From NCBI RefSeq assembly GCF_009653635.1, contig NZ_PPFD01000002.1, forward strand, positions 620,001-684,000: a stretch of DNA of 64,000 nt. Reading direction: 5' to 3'. Position 1 is the stretch's first letter; each line of letters starts with the position of its first letter. Source of the stretch: Endozoicomonas sp. OPT23 (lineage in GTDB: Bacteria > Pseudomonadota > Gammaproteobacteria > Pseudomonadales > Endozoicomonadaceae). The position numbers were made by a program, and so were the translations under genes. Below the pieces are notes generated by a model. It had not been told where the DNA came from and did no database searches. It was given only the letters and a program-made list of their open reading frames with translations. Shown piece after piece: positions 56,431-64,000 of the stretch.

Positions 56431-57564
56431 TCAATCAAAGTGAGGTGCTTTGGTACGGACAAAAGACTGACCATGGCTGTCAAACAGATGGCAGGATTCA
56501 GCCGGAATGCCCATAGTGAAGTTCGAGCCGTTCTCACGACGGCGTGAATCTTCAACTCTCAATACACAACTATCTTCGATGGCTGCCTGTTCAAGATAAA
56601 TAAAGGATTCAGTACCCAGACGTTCTACGGCCTGGATGGTTCCGGTAACCGTGTTGTCGCCGGATGCTTCAGAAATGGCATCCTGCGGACGAATTCCCAG
56701 TGAAATTTTGTCACCGGCTTTGGCGCGGGAAGTGTCGTTACAAGTGCGGATTACTTCACCACTGTCGAGCATGACTCGGCTGGTTTCCGAGCCTGTCTCA
56801 ATAATCTCACCCTTGAAGAAGTTCATCTTCGGAGAACCGATAAAGCCGGCCACAAACTTGTTCCGTGGATGATGGAACAGCTCCAGTGGTGCGCCTACCT
56901 GCTCAAGGTTGCTCTCCGCGCCTTCGGCCAGAGGACTGAGAACCACGATCTTGTTAGCCAGAGTCATGGCTTCAATCTGATCGTGGGTTACATATACAGC
57001 GGTTGTCTTGAGGTTGTCATGAATTCGAGCCAGTTCCTGACGCATTTGTACCCGCAGGGATACATCCAGGTTGGAAAGCGGTTCGTCAAACAGGAATACT
57101 TTCGGCTCCTGAACAATAGAGCGACCAATGGCGACACGCTGACGCTGGCCACCGGACATAGCTTTCGGCTTACGGTCCAGTAGTGGTTCCAGTTGCAGAA
57201 TACGAGCGGCGTCGTTCACACGTTCATCAATAGTCTTCTTATCATGGTTAGCCAGTTTGAGACCGAATGCCATGTTTTCACGAACGCTCATATGTGGGTA
57301 AAGCGCGTAGGACTGAAACACCATACCAACCTGTCGTTCGTTAGGCGGCATATCATTGACCTTGCTGGTATCAATAAACAGTTCACCGCTGGTGATGTCT
57401 TCCAGACCACAGATCATTCTCAGCAGTGTGGACTTACCGCAGCCGGATGGGCCAACAAAGGCTACAAACTCACCGTCTTCAATATCCAGATTAATGTTCT
57501 TCAGGACGTAGGTTTTACCATCGTCGTAGCTTTTATCCAGGTTGCAGAGTTTTACTTCAGCCAT
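56431..57564 (-). CDS. malK: Maltose/maltodextrin ABC transporter ATPase
   Basis: 377 residues from ATG 57564 (MAEVKLCNLDKSYD); an upstream frame is rejected. Walker A GPSGCGKST, Q-loop FQSYALYPHMSV, signature MSGGQRQR, Walker B VFLFDEPLSNLD, H-loop VTHDQ. The C-terminal regulatory TOBE domain is present (QVGAPLELFHHPRNKFVAGFIGSP). It powers MalFGK2 import and in E. coli also sequesters MalT. Separated from malG by a paired-hairpin repeat. Confidence 0.96.
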   Translation of the reverse strand: MAEVKLCNLDKSYDDGKTYVLKNINLDIEDGEFVAFVGPSGCGKSTLLRMICGLEDITSGELFIDTSKVNDMPPNERQVGMVFQSYALYPHMSVRENMAFGLKLANHDKKTIDERVNDAARILQLEPLLDRKPKAMSGGQRQRVAIGRSIVQEPKVFLFDEPLSNLDVSLRVQMRQELARIHDNLKTTAVYVTHDQIEAMTLANKIVVLSPLAEGAESNLEQVGAPLELFHHPRNKFVAGFIGSPKMNFFKGEIIETGSETSRVMLDSGEVIRTCNDTSRAKAGDKISLGIRPQDAISEASGDNTVTGTIQAVERLGTESFIYLEQAAIEDSCVLRVEDSRRRENGSNFTMGIPAESCHLFDSHGQSFVRTKAPHFD

Positions 57565-57594
57565 TGTCTTATATCCAGAATCTTTCAAGTCATT

Positions 57595-57656
57595 CGAACC
57601 TGCCCGCAGCAGGCTCGTTTCTAACAATTCATTCGAGTCTGCCTGCAGCAGACTCG
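57595..57656. repeat. Tandem hairpin repeats between malG and malK
   Basis: Two adjacent ~39-bp copies each contain a stem-loop: CGAACCTGC/GCAGGCTCG (one mismatch) and CGAGTCTGC/GCAGACTCG (perfect), both with five-base loops. They resemble REP-type intergenic hairpins that stabilise upstream mRNA. Confidence 0.7.
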
Positions 57657-57677
57657 CCTCTAAAAGGTTTCAGTAAA

Positions 57678-58568
57678 TCAGCCTTTCACGCCGCCAGAGG
57701 TCAGGCCGCTGACCAGATAACGCTGTGCGGTAAGGAATATCACGGTAATCGGCAGGCCGGTCAGCACAGCAGCTGCGGCAAAGTCACCCCAGAGATAGTT
57801 CTGCGGGTTCAGGTATTGCTTGGAGCCGACGGCCAGAGTCAACTTATCCACATCCTGCAGCAGTACAGAGGCAACAGGGTATTCGCCGATGACACCGATA
57901 AAGGAAAGAATGAACACGACAGCCAGAATTGGCACCGACAGTGGCAACAGAATGTGTCGGAAAGCCTGCCATGGTGTTGCGCCATCAATGGCTGCAGACT
58001 CTTCGAGAGCGTTATCAATACTTTCGAAATAGCCCTTGATCAGCCAGATATTCATGGTGACACCACCGAGATAGGACAACACCAGCGCACCGTGGGTGTT
58101 CAGCCCCAGCCAGGGAATGAAGTTACCCAGCTTGTCGAAGATGGTGTAGAAAGCTACCAGAGCCAGTACTGCCGGAAACATCTGTAGCACCATCATGGAT
58201 TCCAGCAGACCCTGCTTGAAGCGGAAGCGGAAGCGGGCAAAAGCGTAAGCGCCAGTAGTGGACAGCAGCAGTATAAGACTGGAAGTCACGACACTGACTT
58301 TCACCGAGTTCCACAGCCAGCTCAGTACCGGAAACGTTGGCTCGATAATGGTGCCGTCCGCACTGGTCCAGTTAAAACCCAGTGCCAGTGCCCAGTGTTC
58401 CAGGCTGATGTTCTCGGGAATCAGGCTGCCAGTCGCAAAGTTACCGGAGCGCAGTGATACCGAAATAATCATCAGAAACGGAAACATGATCATGCAGACA
58501 AAAGCGATCAGAAACAGTCTTGCAGCCCAGACGCGATACTTGAGATTCCTTGGTTGTACCATTGCCAT
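57678..58568 (-). CDS. malG: Maltose transporter permease MalG
   Basis: 296 residues, the same length as E. coli MalG, with six hydrophobic helices. The EAA loop [26 protein letters not shown] contacts MalK. Begins two bases after the malF stop. Confidence 0.96.
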   Translation of the reverse strand: MAMVQPRNLKYRVWAARLFLIAFVCMIMFPFLMIISVSLRSGNFATGSLIPENISLEHWALALGFNWTSADGTIIEPTFPVLSWLWNSVKVSVVTSSLILLLSTTGAYAFARFRFRFKQGLLESMMVLQMFPAVLALVAFYTIFDKLGNFIPWLGLNTHGALVLSYLGGVTMNIWLIKGYFESIDNALEESAAIDGATPWQAFRHILLPLSVPILAVVFILSFIGVIGEYPVASVLLQDVDKLTLAVGSKQYLNPQNYLWGDFAAAAVLTGLPITVIFLTAQRYLVSGLTSGGVKG

Positions 58569-58570
58569 AA

Positions 58571-60115
58571 TCAGTGCTCCTGAAGACTGCGGGTTGCTTT
58601 CATGTTGGCCCAGGCGATCAGACCAACCAGCAGGAAGATCAGACCGGCAATAGCGGATGCCAGACCGAAGTCCTGTCCTGTGCTGCCAAAGGCAATACGG
58701 AAGGTGTAACTCACCAGAATGTCGGTAGCACCTGCCGGTGTAGTGGCGTCAATAAGGTTCGGGCCACCGTTGGTGAGCAGGTTGATCATGACAAAGTTGT
58801 TGAAGTTGAAAGCAAAGCTGGCAATCAACAAAGGCGTCAGTGGTTTGATGATCATCGGCACAGTGATATGGCGCAGGTTGTGCAGAGGGTTGGCGCCATC
58901 AATGGCAGAGGCTTCGTAGAGATCCTCGGGAATCGCCTTCAACAGACCCATGCAGAGAATCATCATGTAGGGGTAGCCCAGCCAGCTGTTCACAATAAGA
59001 ATCATGGTTTTGGCCAGAAACTCATTGGTAAACCATTCGGGCTGAATGCCAAACAGGGCGTTCAGCACCATATTGATTTCACCAAAGTTCTGGTTAAACA
59101 GACCGCGAAAAATCAGAATGGATATAAAAGCTGGCACAGCATAAGGCAGAATCAGGAATACACGATAAATGCCGCTTTCTTTCAGAGGTTCCCACTGCAC
59201 CAGACAGGCCAGTAGCAGACCGACAACCAATGTGAAGAGAACAGACAGGCCGGCGTAAACCAGTGTCCAGATAAAGATGGTGAGGAATGGTCCCTGAATG
59301 CCCGGGTCGGTCAATACGCGGGTAAAGTTATCCCAACCAATATAAACGGTGAAACCTGGTGAAACCGTTTCGCCGTTCTGATCAACGTAATAACCCTGTT
59401 CGAAATCAGGTTTGAGTATGGAACCGTCTTTATTACTGATCAGTTCACCATCACTTCCTTCACGGTAAAGCGGAGCCATGGCACCAAACTCTCTCAGGCT
59501 GGTCATAACCAGACTGTTGCCTTCAGGAGTTTGAACACTGATGGCTTTCAGTGAATTTCTCAGTTTGATGACTTTCTTCAGAGGCAGTTTCTGTCCTTCT
59601 GGCTGCTCTTCTGACTGTTGTAAGTCAGCAGTCAAAGTTTGAGTGACATCAGTAAACTGAAAAGCGTCAGTGGCGAACGATTGTGATTTGTCGTTTTTAT
59701 TGATCAGCTGCAGCTGATAATTGTCACCGGACTGATAAAGTTTGAAGCCAAACTTCTCGGCACCACTGGTGTAGGTTTTCTGCAGGTGAACCTGCTTTAC
59801 CCGATCCTGGGTCAACAGGTTGGTAGAGCTGTAGTTGGTAAAAGCAATATTTACGGTGTAAATCAGTGGAAACACCACGAACATGATCACACCGAGCAGG
59901 CTGGGGTAGATATAGCGGAAGCTGTAGCATTTTTCGCTGGTAAACACCCAGGTGCCGATACTACCCAGAACCAGAATAACCATGGCGAAGGCAGTTTCTC
60001 CCTGAGCGTACATCAGGGTAATTACATAGAGCAGGGCGATATCAATGAAAGCGACCAGCAGCCATTTCAGCCAGTGGCCGGACAGGGCTTCGCTGGCATC
60101 CTTTGGCAGTTTCAT
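58571..60115 (-). CDS. malF: Maltose transporter permease MalF
   Basis: 514 residues, equal to E. coli MalF. N-terminal helices, a large periplasmic P2 loop (about residues 95-275) that clasps MalE, then the transport domain with the EAA motif [22 protein letters not shown]. Forms the channel with MalG. Confidence 0.96.
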   Translation of the reverse strand: MKLPKDASEALSGHWLKWLLVAFIDIALLYVITLMYAQGETAFAMVILVLGSIGTWVFTSEKCYSFRYIYPSLLGVIMFVVFPLIYTVNIAFTNYSSTNLLTQDRVKQVHLQKTYTSGAEKFGFKLYQSGDNYQLQLINKNDKSQSFATDAFQFTDVTQTLTADLQQSEEQPEGQKLPLKKVIKLRNSLKAISVQTPEGNSLVMTSLREFGAMAPLYREGSDGELISNKDGSILKPDFEQGYYVDQNGETVSPGFTVYIGWDNFTRVLTDPGIQGPFLTIFIWTLVYAGLSVLFTLVVGLLLACLVQWEPLKESGIYRVFLILPYAVPAFISILIFRGLFNQNFGEINMVLNALFGIQPEWFTNEFLAKTMILIVNSWLGYPYMMILCMGLLKAIPEDLYEASAIDGANPLHNLRHITVPMIIKPLTPLLIASFAFNFNNFVMINLLTNGGPNLIDATTPAGATDILVSYTFRIAFGSTGQDFGLASAIAGLIFLLVGLIAWANMKATRSLQEH

Positions 60116-60170
60116 GGCAGGACTCCGAAAACTGGCAGGAACAGTTAAAAAACGACGAATGTTTGATAAA

Positions 60171-60201
60171 CCTGAGGAAGTAAAAGGGAAACTTCCTCAG
60201 G
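60171..60201. repeat. Hairpin between malE and malF
   Basis: CCTGAGGAAGT / ACTTCCTCAGG, 11-bp perfect stem with a nine-base loop, 17 bp after the malE stop. E. coli has REP sequences at the same place to raise MalE over MalF; a similar differential-expression role is inferred. Confidence 0.7.
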
Positions 60202-60217
60202 CTGATGCATGTCTGAA

Positions 60218-61390
60218 TCAGTTCAGAATGCGCTTGGCAGCGTTATCCAGAGCAACGTCCACTGGTTCACGGCCGGTAGTGATGTTGGACAGGGCAGAGC
60301 CCATAGAAGACCAGAATTTGCCCATTTCCGGTACGTTAGGCATCAGCAGACCGCCAACGGCGTTCTGGTAAGTCGCCTGAATACGTGGGTCTGAAGACAG
60401 CTTCTTCATGAACGCCTTGTTGGCAACAGCACCCAGAGGCACGTCCTTGTTCATGGTTTCGAGACCGCTCTGGGTCAGCAGGTAGTTCTCCAGGAATTCC
60501 TGAGCCAGTTCCTTGTTCGGTGTTGCGTTGTTGATGGTTGCACCCCAAACGCCTACAAAGGCACGGGACGGGCTGCCGTCAATGGAAGGAATCGGTGCTA
60601 CACCATAATTGATCTTGCTCTTGTCCAGGTTGGACCAGGCCCATGGACCGGTGATCATCATGGCCACCTTGCCCTGGTTGAAGTTGGAATCCATGACACC
60701 GTAATCAACGCCTTTTGGCATAACGTCTTTGGTGATCAGATCAGACAGCATCTGAGCGCCTTTCTTGGCGCCCTTACTGTTAACACCTACATCTTTCACA
60801 TCGTAACCGGCAGCGGTTTCCTTGAAGACATAACCGCCATTAGCATTCAGCATTGGAATGGAGAAGTAAGGGCTGGCCTGGTCCCACATAATGGTTTCCA
60901 GTCCTTTCTTGGCCAGCTTCTTGTCAAGCTCGAACAGCTCTTCAAAGCTGGCTGGTGCTTCAGGAAGAATGTCCTTGTTGTAGATCAGGCCAATAGCTTC
61001 CATGGCAATAGGGTAACCGTAAACTTTGCCGTTTACTGTCATGCCCTGCCAGCCCAAGGGCTCGATGCCTGCTTTAAAGTCAGCGGCCGGTTTAACTTCT
61101 GCCAGCAGGCCTGCTTTTGCCCACTCTCCATAACGGTCGTGTGCCCAGAACATGATGTCAGGACCCTGACCGGTAGCGGCTGCCTGCTGGAAACGGTCAG
61201 TCACATTCTCGGGAATCTCAACCTTGACCTTGATGCCGGTCTCTTCTTCGAACAGCTTGCCAACTTGCGCCATTCCTTTATAAGCCTTGTCACCACCTAC
61301 CCAGATGGTGATCTCTTCATCGGAGAATGCCATGGCATGTCCGGCGGCAAAGCTAAGTGCAATGGCTGCTGCTAAAGTTTTTTTGATCAT
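60218..61390 (-). CDS. malE: Maltose/maltodextrin-binding periplasmic protein
   Basis: 390 residues. Signal peptide MIKKTLAAAIALSFAAGHAMA, then EEITIWVGGDKAYKGMAQVGKLFEEETGIKV, FWAHDRYGEWAKAGLLAEV, YPIAMEAIGLIYNKD, MITGPWAWSNL, blocks shared with E. coli MBP. Delivers maltodextrins to MalFGK. AGGAG lies five bases before the ATG, partly inside a leader hairpin. First gene of malEFGK. Confidence 0.97.
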   Translation of the reverse strand: MIKKTLAAAIALSFAAGHAMAFSDEEITIWVGGDKAYKGMAQVGKLFEEETGIKVKVEIPENVTDRFQQAAATGQGPDIMFWAHDRYGEWAKAGLLAEVKPAADFKAGIEPLGWQGMTVNGKVYGYPIAMEAIGLIYNKDILPEAPASFEELFELDKKLAKKGLETIMWDQASPYFSIPMLNANGGYVFKETAAGYDVKDVGVNSKGAKKGAQMLSDLITKDVMPKGVDYGVMDSNFNQGKVAMMITGPWAWSNLDKSKINYGVAPIPSIDGSPSRAFVGVWGATINNATPNKELAQEFLENYLLTQSGLETMNKDVPLGAVANKAFMKKLSSDPRIQATYQNAVGGLLMPNVPEMGKFWSSMGSALSNITTGREPVDVALDNAAKRILN

Positions 61391-61398
61391 GTCAGCTC

Positions 61399-61434
61399 CT
61401 GACAGCTTTTATAAATTACGGACAAAGCTGTCAG
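61399..61434. promoter_or_regulatory. Leader hairpin overlapping the malE ribosome-binding site
   Basis: CTGACAGCTTT / AAAGCTGTCAG, 11-bp perfect stem with a 14-base loop, ends within the AGGAG of malE (two bases of the site are in the stem). It could modulate malE translation or stability. Confidence 0.5.
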
Positions 61435-61556
61435 CTCGAAATAAATACGACTACTAACTGTTATTAGTAATAGGTATTTGAGCTTCGCTGCTCAGCTTTA
61501 TTAAAAGTCTTTGAAGTTGAGCGCTATGCTCTATTTAAAGAGGGGGGTAATCAACG

Positions 61557-61570
61557 TGTAAACGTTTCCA
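61557..61570. promoter_or_regulatory. LacI-family operator match upstream of malE
   Basis: TGTAAACGTTTCCA fits TGNAANCGNTNNCA with the central CG. It lies 167 bp before malE, between malE and the phosphatase gene. Probably bound by the LacI-type regulator encoded 1.2 kb away. Confidence 0.65.
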
Positions 61571-61635
61571 AAAATACTAAAAATCTAGAGTGGATAATAA
61601 GATTGAAAAATTATGCAGGTCATGTGTCACAGGGA

Positions 61636-62661
61636 CTAGAGAATAATGCAGGATTCTTCGTCAGGTTTTGATCGCTGATAGAGTGCCAGCTCTTCAGCGG
61701 CACTGATATAAACGGCCTGAAATTGCTCAGGCTGGCTGATAAAAGCAGAGCCTCTTTGGGCTTTACCCAATTGCGTTATCATTGAAAGAGCTCTTAGTAG
61801 TTCATCGTTATTGGCAACCAGGCCCGCTTGTATCATGCGGGACAGTTTTGTCCGGGCTGCCAGGCTGCCTGCTCGGCCAAAGCCCCCAAAACAATGAATA
61901 ACAGTAAAGGTCCCTTTTGAGGATGCCTGTTCCTCATAGTCTTGCGCTTTTTTTGTCAGCGTTTTCAATTTATCCAGATCGGGTGCTTTGTGATCTTCCC
62001 ATGTAAGGTCAAGATTGACTGAAAGTTGTTTGATCTCTTTTGTTTCAGTGTTGGTCATTTCAATAAAAGTCTCTCCTGTATCATTTTTGACCCAACGGCA
62101 TTCTATAGTCTTTCCACTGACATGAATGCTGGTATTAATCCTGTCCGGATAAATATGATAAGTGTCATCGAGTACAATAAGGTTTTCAGCTTTTGTGTAC
62201 AGCATCTCCAGAAAATCAGGAAGAGTTCCTGGTGAAGGAGCCTGAGTAAGAATAAACCTCATAGCTGTGGCTGAGTCAGTCTCCTGAAGAGAAACATAAT
62301 TTGCGTGGATACAGGGAGAGTTATCACGATTATCCAGTCTGATACAGGTCTTTTCTATGGGTGCTTTAAAACATTCAAAAGCATATTCTTCTGTAAGGCT
62401 TGTTTCGGGTATTCTTTGTTCAGAATGAAGAACGCTCCATTCGTGATCAACGAACCCCTGCCTCTTCCACTCTTCCAGAGCCGCTATAGCAGGAGAAAGC
62501 AGGCTCCTGCTTTCTAGCGAAGTTGTTGAGGATTTTTGTGATACAGGGTCAAGGTATTTCTGCCCTGTAGGCAGGGATGTTGGTTCAGGGTCAACAGAGC
62601 TGCTCAGCTGTTTTTGCAGTTCAATGTGTTGATTCCCTTTGCCAGCCGATGATCTATCCAT
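61636..62661 (-). CDS. Eukaryotic-like protein tyrosine phosphatase with C-terminal CaaX box
   Basis: 341 residues. N-terminal ~55 residues are Ser/Thr/Gln-rich and unstructured, without a Sec signal. The PTP domain has IHANYVSLQ (NANY-like), FILTQAPSPGTLPDFLEML, LTWEDHKAPD (WPD loop as WED, acid D223), the P-loop VIHCFGGFGRAGS (C257, R263) and the Q-loop QRGSAFISQPEQFQAVY. All catalytic residues are present. The protein ends DEESCIIL: a CaaX-type tetrapeptide with Leu last, the form used by host geranylgeranyltransferase I. Lies between malE and the LacI-type regulator. Most likely a translocated effector; export is not demonstrated. Confidence 0.88.
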   Translation of the reverse strand: MDRSSAGKGNQHIELQKQLSSSVDPEPTSLPTGQKYLDPVSQKSSTTSLESRSLLSPAIAALEEWKRQGFVDHEWSVLHSEQRIPETSLTEEYAFECFKAPIEKTCIRLDNRDNSPCIHANYVSLQETDSATAMRFILTQAPSPGTLPDFLEMLYTKAENLIVLDDTYHIYPDRINTSIHVSGKTIECRWVKNDTGETFIEMTNTETKEIKQLSVNLDLTWEDHKAPDLDKLKTLTKKAQDYEEQASSKGTFTVIHCFGGFGRAGSLAARTKLSRMIQAGLVANNDELLRALSMITQLGKAQRGSAFISQPEQFQAVYISAAEELALYQRSKPDEESCIIL

Positions 62662-62737
62662 ATTTTACTAGTCAGTATGATCTTAAATAAAAGACTAGAT
62701 TAAGCTTCGTAGTAGAACAAACCTCGTTAAGACTTCT

Positions 62738-63742
62738 TCATACTGCTTCCTTCAAAGGCAGAGTGGTATTCCCCTGTTTAAGGATGACACTGAGGTGCTC
62801 GCCACGAGGACTTTCCTTACGGATGGCATCAATGGCCAGGTCACACACTTTTTCTGCAATACCTTCAATATTCTGGCAGACAGACGTCAGTGAATCATAG
62901 CGATCATTATCTATACCATCGTAGCCAACAATCTGGACATCTTCAGGCACTTGCTTTCCTGAATCAGCCAAAGCGGTACAAATACCCATGGCAACAATAT
63001 CTGAAAATGCAACAAATCCATCGGGTCTTAACCCGGATTCTAATATGGCGCGAACACGGCGATGACTGTCTAGTGCGGGAAGTCCGGTTTGGCTACTGAT
63101 ACCAATAACTTCCGAAGGAATAAGGCCATATTCAATCATAGCCCGACGATAGCCCTGCCAGCGTAGCTGAGATACTTTATGGTCCGGGTTCAGGCATACG
63201 TAGTAAATTGTGCGACAACCATTGTCGAGAAGGTGGCGGGTTGCAAGGTAACCGCCCTGCTGATCATCAGACGCTACCCAAAATTCATTATCCCTGGGTT
63301 CTCCTACGTGGATACAGGGAGCATCCGTTTCAAGGACTTCTATCAGTCTTGAATCACTGTCGTGTACACCGATAGATATGTAGGCTTTTGCTTTGCTTTG
63401 CAGTTCGCCATTCTCATCGAACTGAACACGCTTGGCTCTATAGCCCTTTTCCTGTAGATGGCCTTTTAAAACCTCATATACTTTCAAGGCAAAAGGAGAA
63501 ATAGTGCCCAGATCCAGCCCTAACAGTACTCCAATGGAAAAGTCTTCCTGACCATGCAGCTGGCGAGCCATATAATTCGGTTGATAATTTAGCTCTTTGG
63601 AGGCTTCAAGCACTTTCTTACGCGTGCTCTCGGATACATATTTACCACCATTCAGAACCCGGCTCACTGTCGCTATAGAAAGACCCGCCTGTGCGGCTAC
63701 CTGAAGGATAGTAGTCTGACCATCTGTTTTTTTTCTACCCAT
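62738..63742 (-). CDS. malR: LacI-family transcriptional regulator (probable maltose regulator)
   Basis: 334 residues. N-terminal helix-turn-helix and hinge TILQVAAQAGLSIATVSRVLNGGKYVSESTRKKVLEASKELNYQPN, followed by a periplasmic-binding-protein-like domain (HVGEPRDNEFWVASDDQQGGYLATRHLLDNG, GYDGIDNDRY). Binds an effector sugar and represses target genes. Its position upstream of the mal genes on the same strand and two matching operators support a maltose role; no MalT is in the window. Confidence 0.85.
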   Translation of the reverse strand: MGRKKTDGQTTILQVAAQAGLSIATVSRVLNGGKYVSESTRKKVLEASKELNYQPNYMARQLHGQEDFSIGVLLGLDLGTISPFALKVYEVLKGHLQEKGYRAKRVQFDENGELQSKAKAYISIGVHDSDSRLIEVLETDAPCIHVGEPRDNEFWVASDDQQGGYLATRHLLDNGCRTIYYVCLNPDHKVSQLRWQGYRRAMIEYGLIPSEVIGISSQTGLPALDSHRRVRAILESGLRPDGFVAFSDIVAMGICTALADSGKQVPEDVQIVGYDGIDNDRYDSLTSVCQNIEGIAEKVCDLAIDAIRKESPRGEHLSVILKQGNTTLPLKEAV

Positions 63743-64000
63743 ACTGCAGAGCCATCATCCAAAACTAAAGTTCAAAATCATGGAGGATACTATCGTAAAT
63801 ATGGAAAAAGTTGTTGTTTTGTGGGGTTTTATTTGATGTTGATCAATTCAAAAAACTGGTGAATTGTTCCTACCTTGCTAGGTGAAACTCTCAAAACCTT
63901 TACAGATTGCGCAAGCTTACCTTTCGCTGACACTCTTGCCCCACGCTTTTCGCGATTGATTAAGTTCGAAACTTTTTACTGTTCGTCATTGATGATTATC
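63743..64000. other. Right-edge intergenic sequence, no gene seen
   Basis: 258 bp upstream of the LacI-type gene. It is AT-rich and should contain the regulator promoter, but I find no clear -35/-10 pair, operator match or coding start. Confidence 0.4.

Noticed and set aside
61399-61434. Riboswitch before malE
   Set aside because: A single hairpin at the ribosome-binding site does not match any riboswitch architecture I know; kept only as a leader hairpin.

Overview
The window reads as a chromosomal segment of a marine, probably host-associated gammaproteobacterium. Housekeeping proteins are Pseudomonas/Oceanospirillales-like: a Vfr-type CRP, FimU-PilVWX-PilY1-PilE minor pilins, Rieske/cytochrome b/c1, GltX, ZapE. 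Scattered among them are eukaryote-like proteins: a tyrosine phosphatase ending in a CaaX box, a Ser/Thr kinase, a secreted cPLA2-like lipase, a death-fold-like protein and a methyltransferase-like protein. This mix plus a complete maltose system resembles Endozoicomonas; that assignment is an inference from content, not a database result.

Layout. 1-155: 5' end of a threonine-aldolase-type gene running off the left edge. 0.2-2.7 kb: two orphan proteins. 2.8-9.7 kb: an SOS-controlled Y-family polymerase, an atypical SDR, zapE, zapG, trxB, cysZ, a HIT protein and an OsmC protein. 10-17 kb: vfr-like crp, sodC, the trpEGDC operon with a Trp-rich leader, gph, a DUF4019 protein. 17.4-23.8 kb: minor pilin operon fimU-pilV-pilW-pilX-pilY1-pilE, lying between gph and rpe. 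24-27.3 kb: rpe, glpT, an aldo/keto reductase. 27.7-31.7 kb: rplM-rpsI and petABC. 31.7-42.8 kb: accessory region of orphan or eukaryote-like genes interspersed with a shikimate kinase, a DUF2058 gene, ridA and a Na+/H+ antiporter. 43-45.3 kb: gltX and yeeN. 45.6-48.7 kb: two tRNA clusters (Ala-Glu-Gly, expanded to 13 intact tRNAs plus three degenerate tRNA-Gly copies) with an exported SDR between them. 48.9-51.5 kb: secreted lipase and secreted orphan. 51.7-63.7 kb: maltose/maltodextrin island: ROK kinase, malM, malQ, malK, malG, malF, malE, a CaaX-tailed tyrosine phosphatase and a LacI-family regulator.

How it works together. MalEFGK imports maltodextrins, MalQ remodels them, the ROK kinase phosphorylates released sugar, and the LacI-type protein probably controls the set through two 14-bp operator matches (upstream of malE and of malM). 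Two related ~73-bp double-palindrome repeats lie just 3' of malM and malK in opposite orientations, with compensatory changes in their stems. The most notable observations are the CaaX phosphatase, the cPLA2-like lipase, the death-fold-like protein, the degenerate tRNA-Gly repeats and the palindrome pair.
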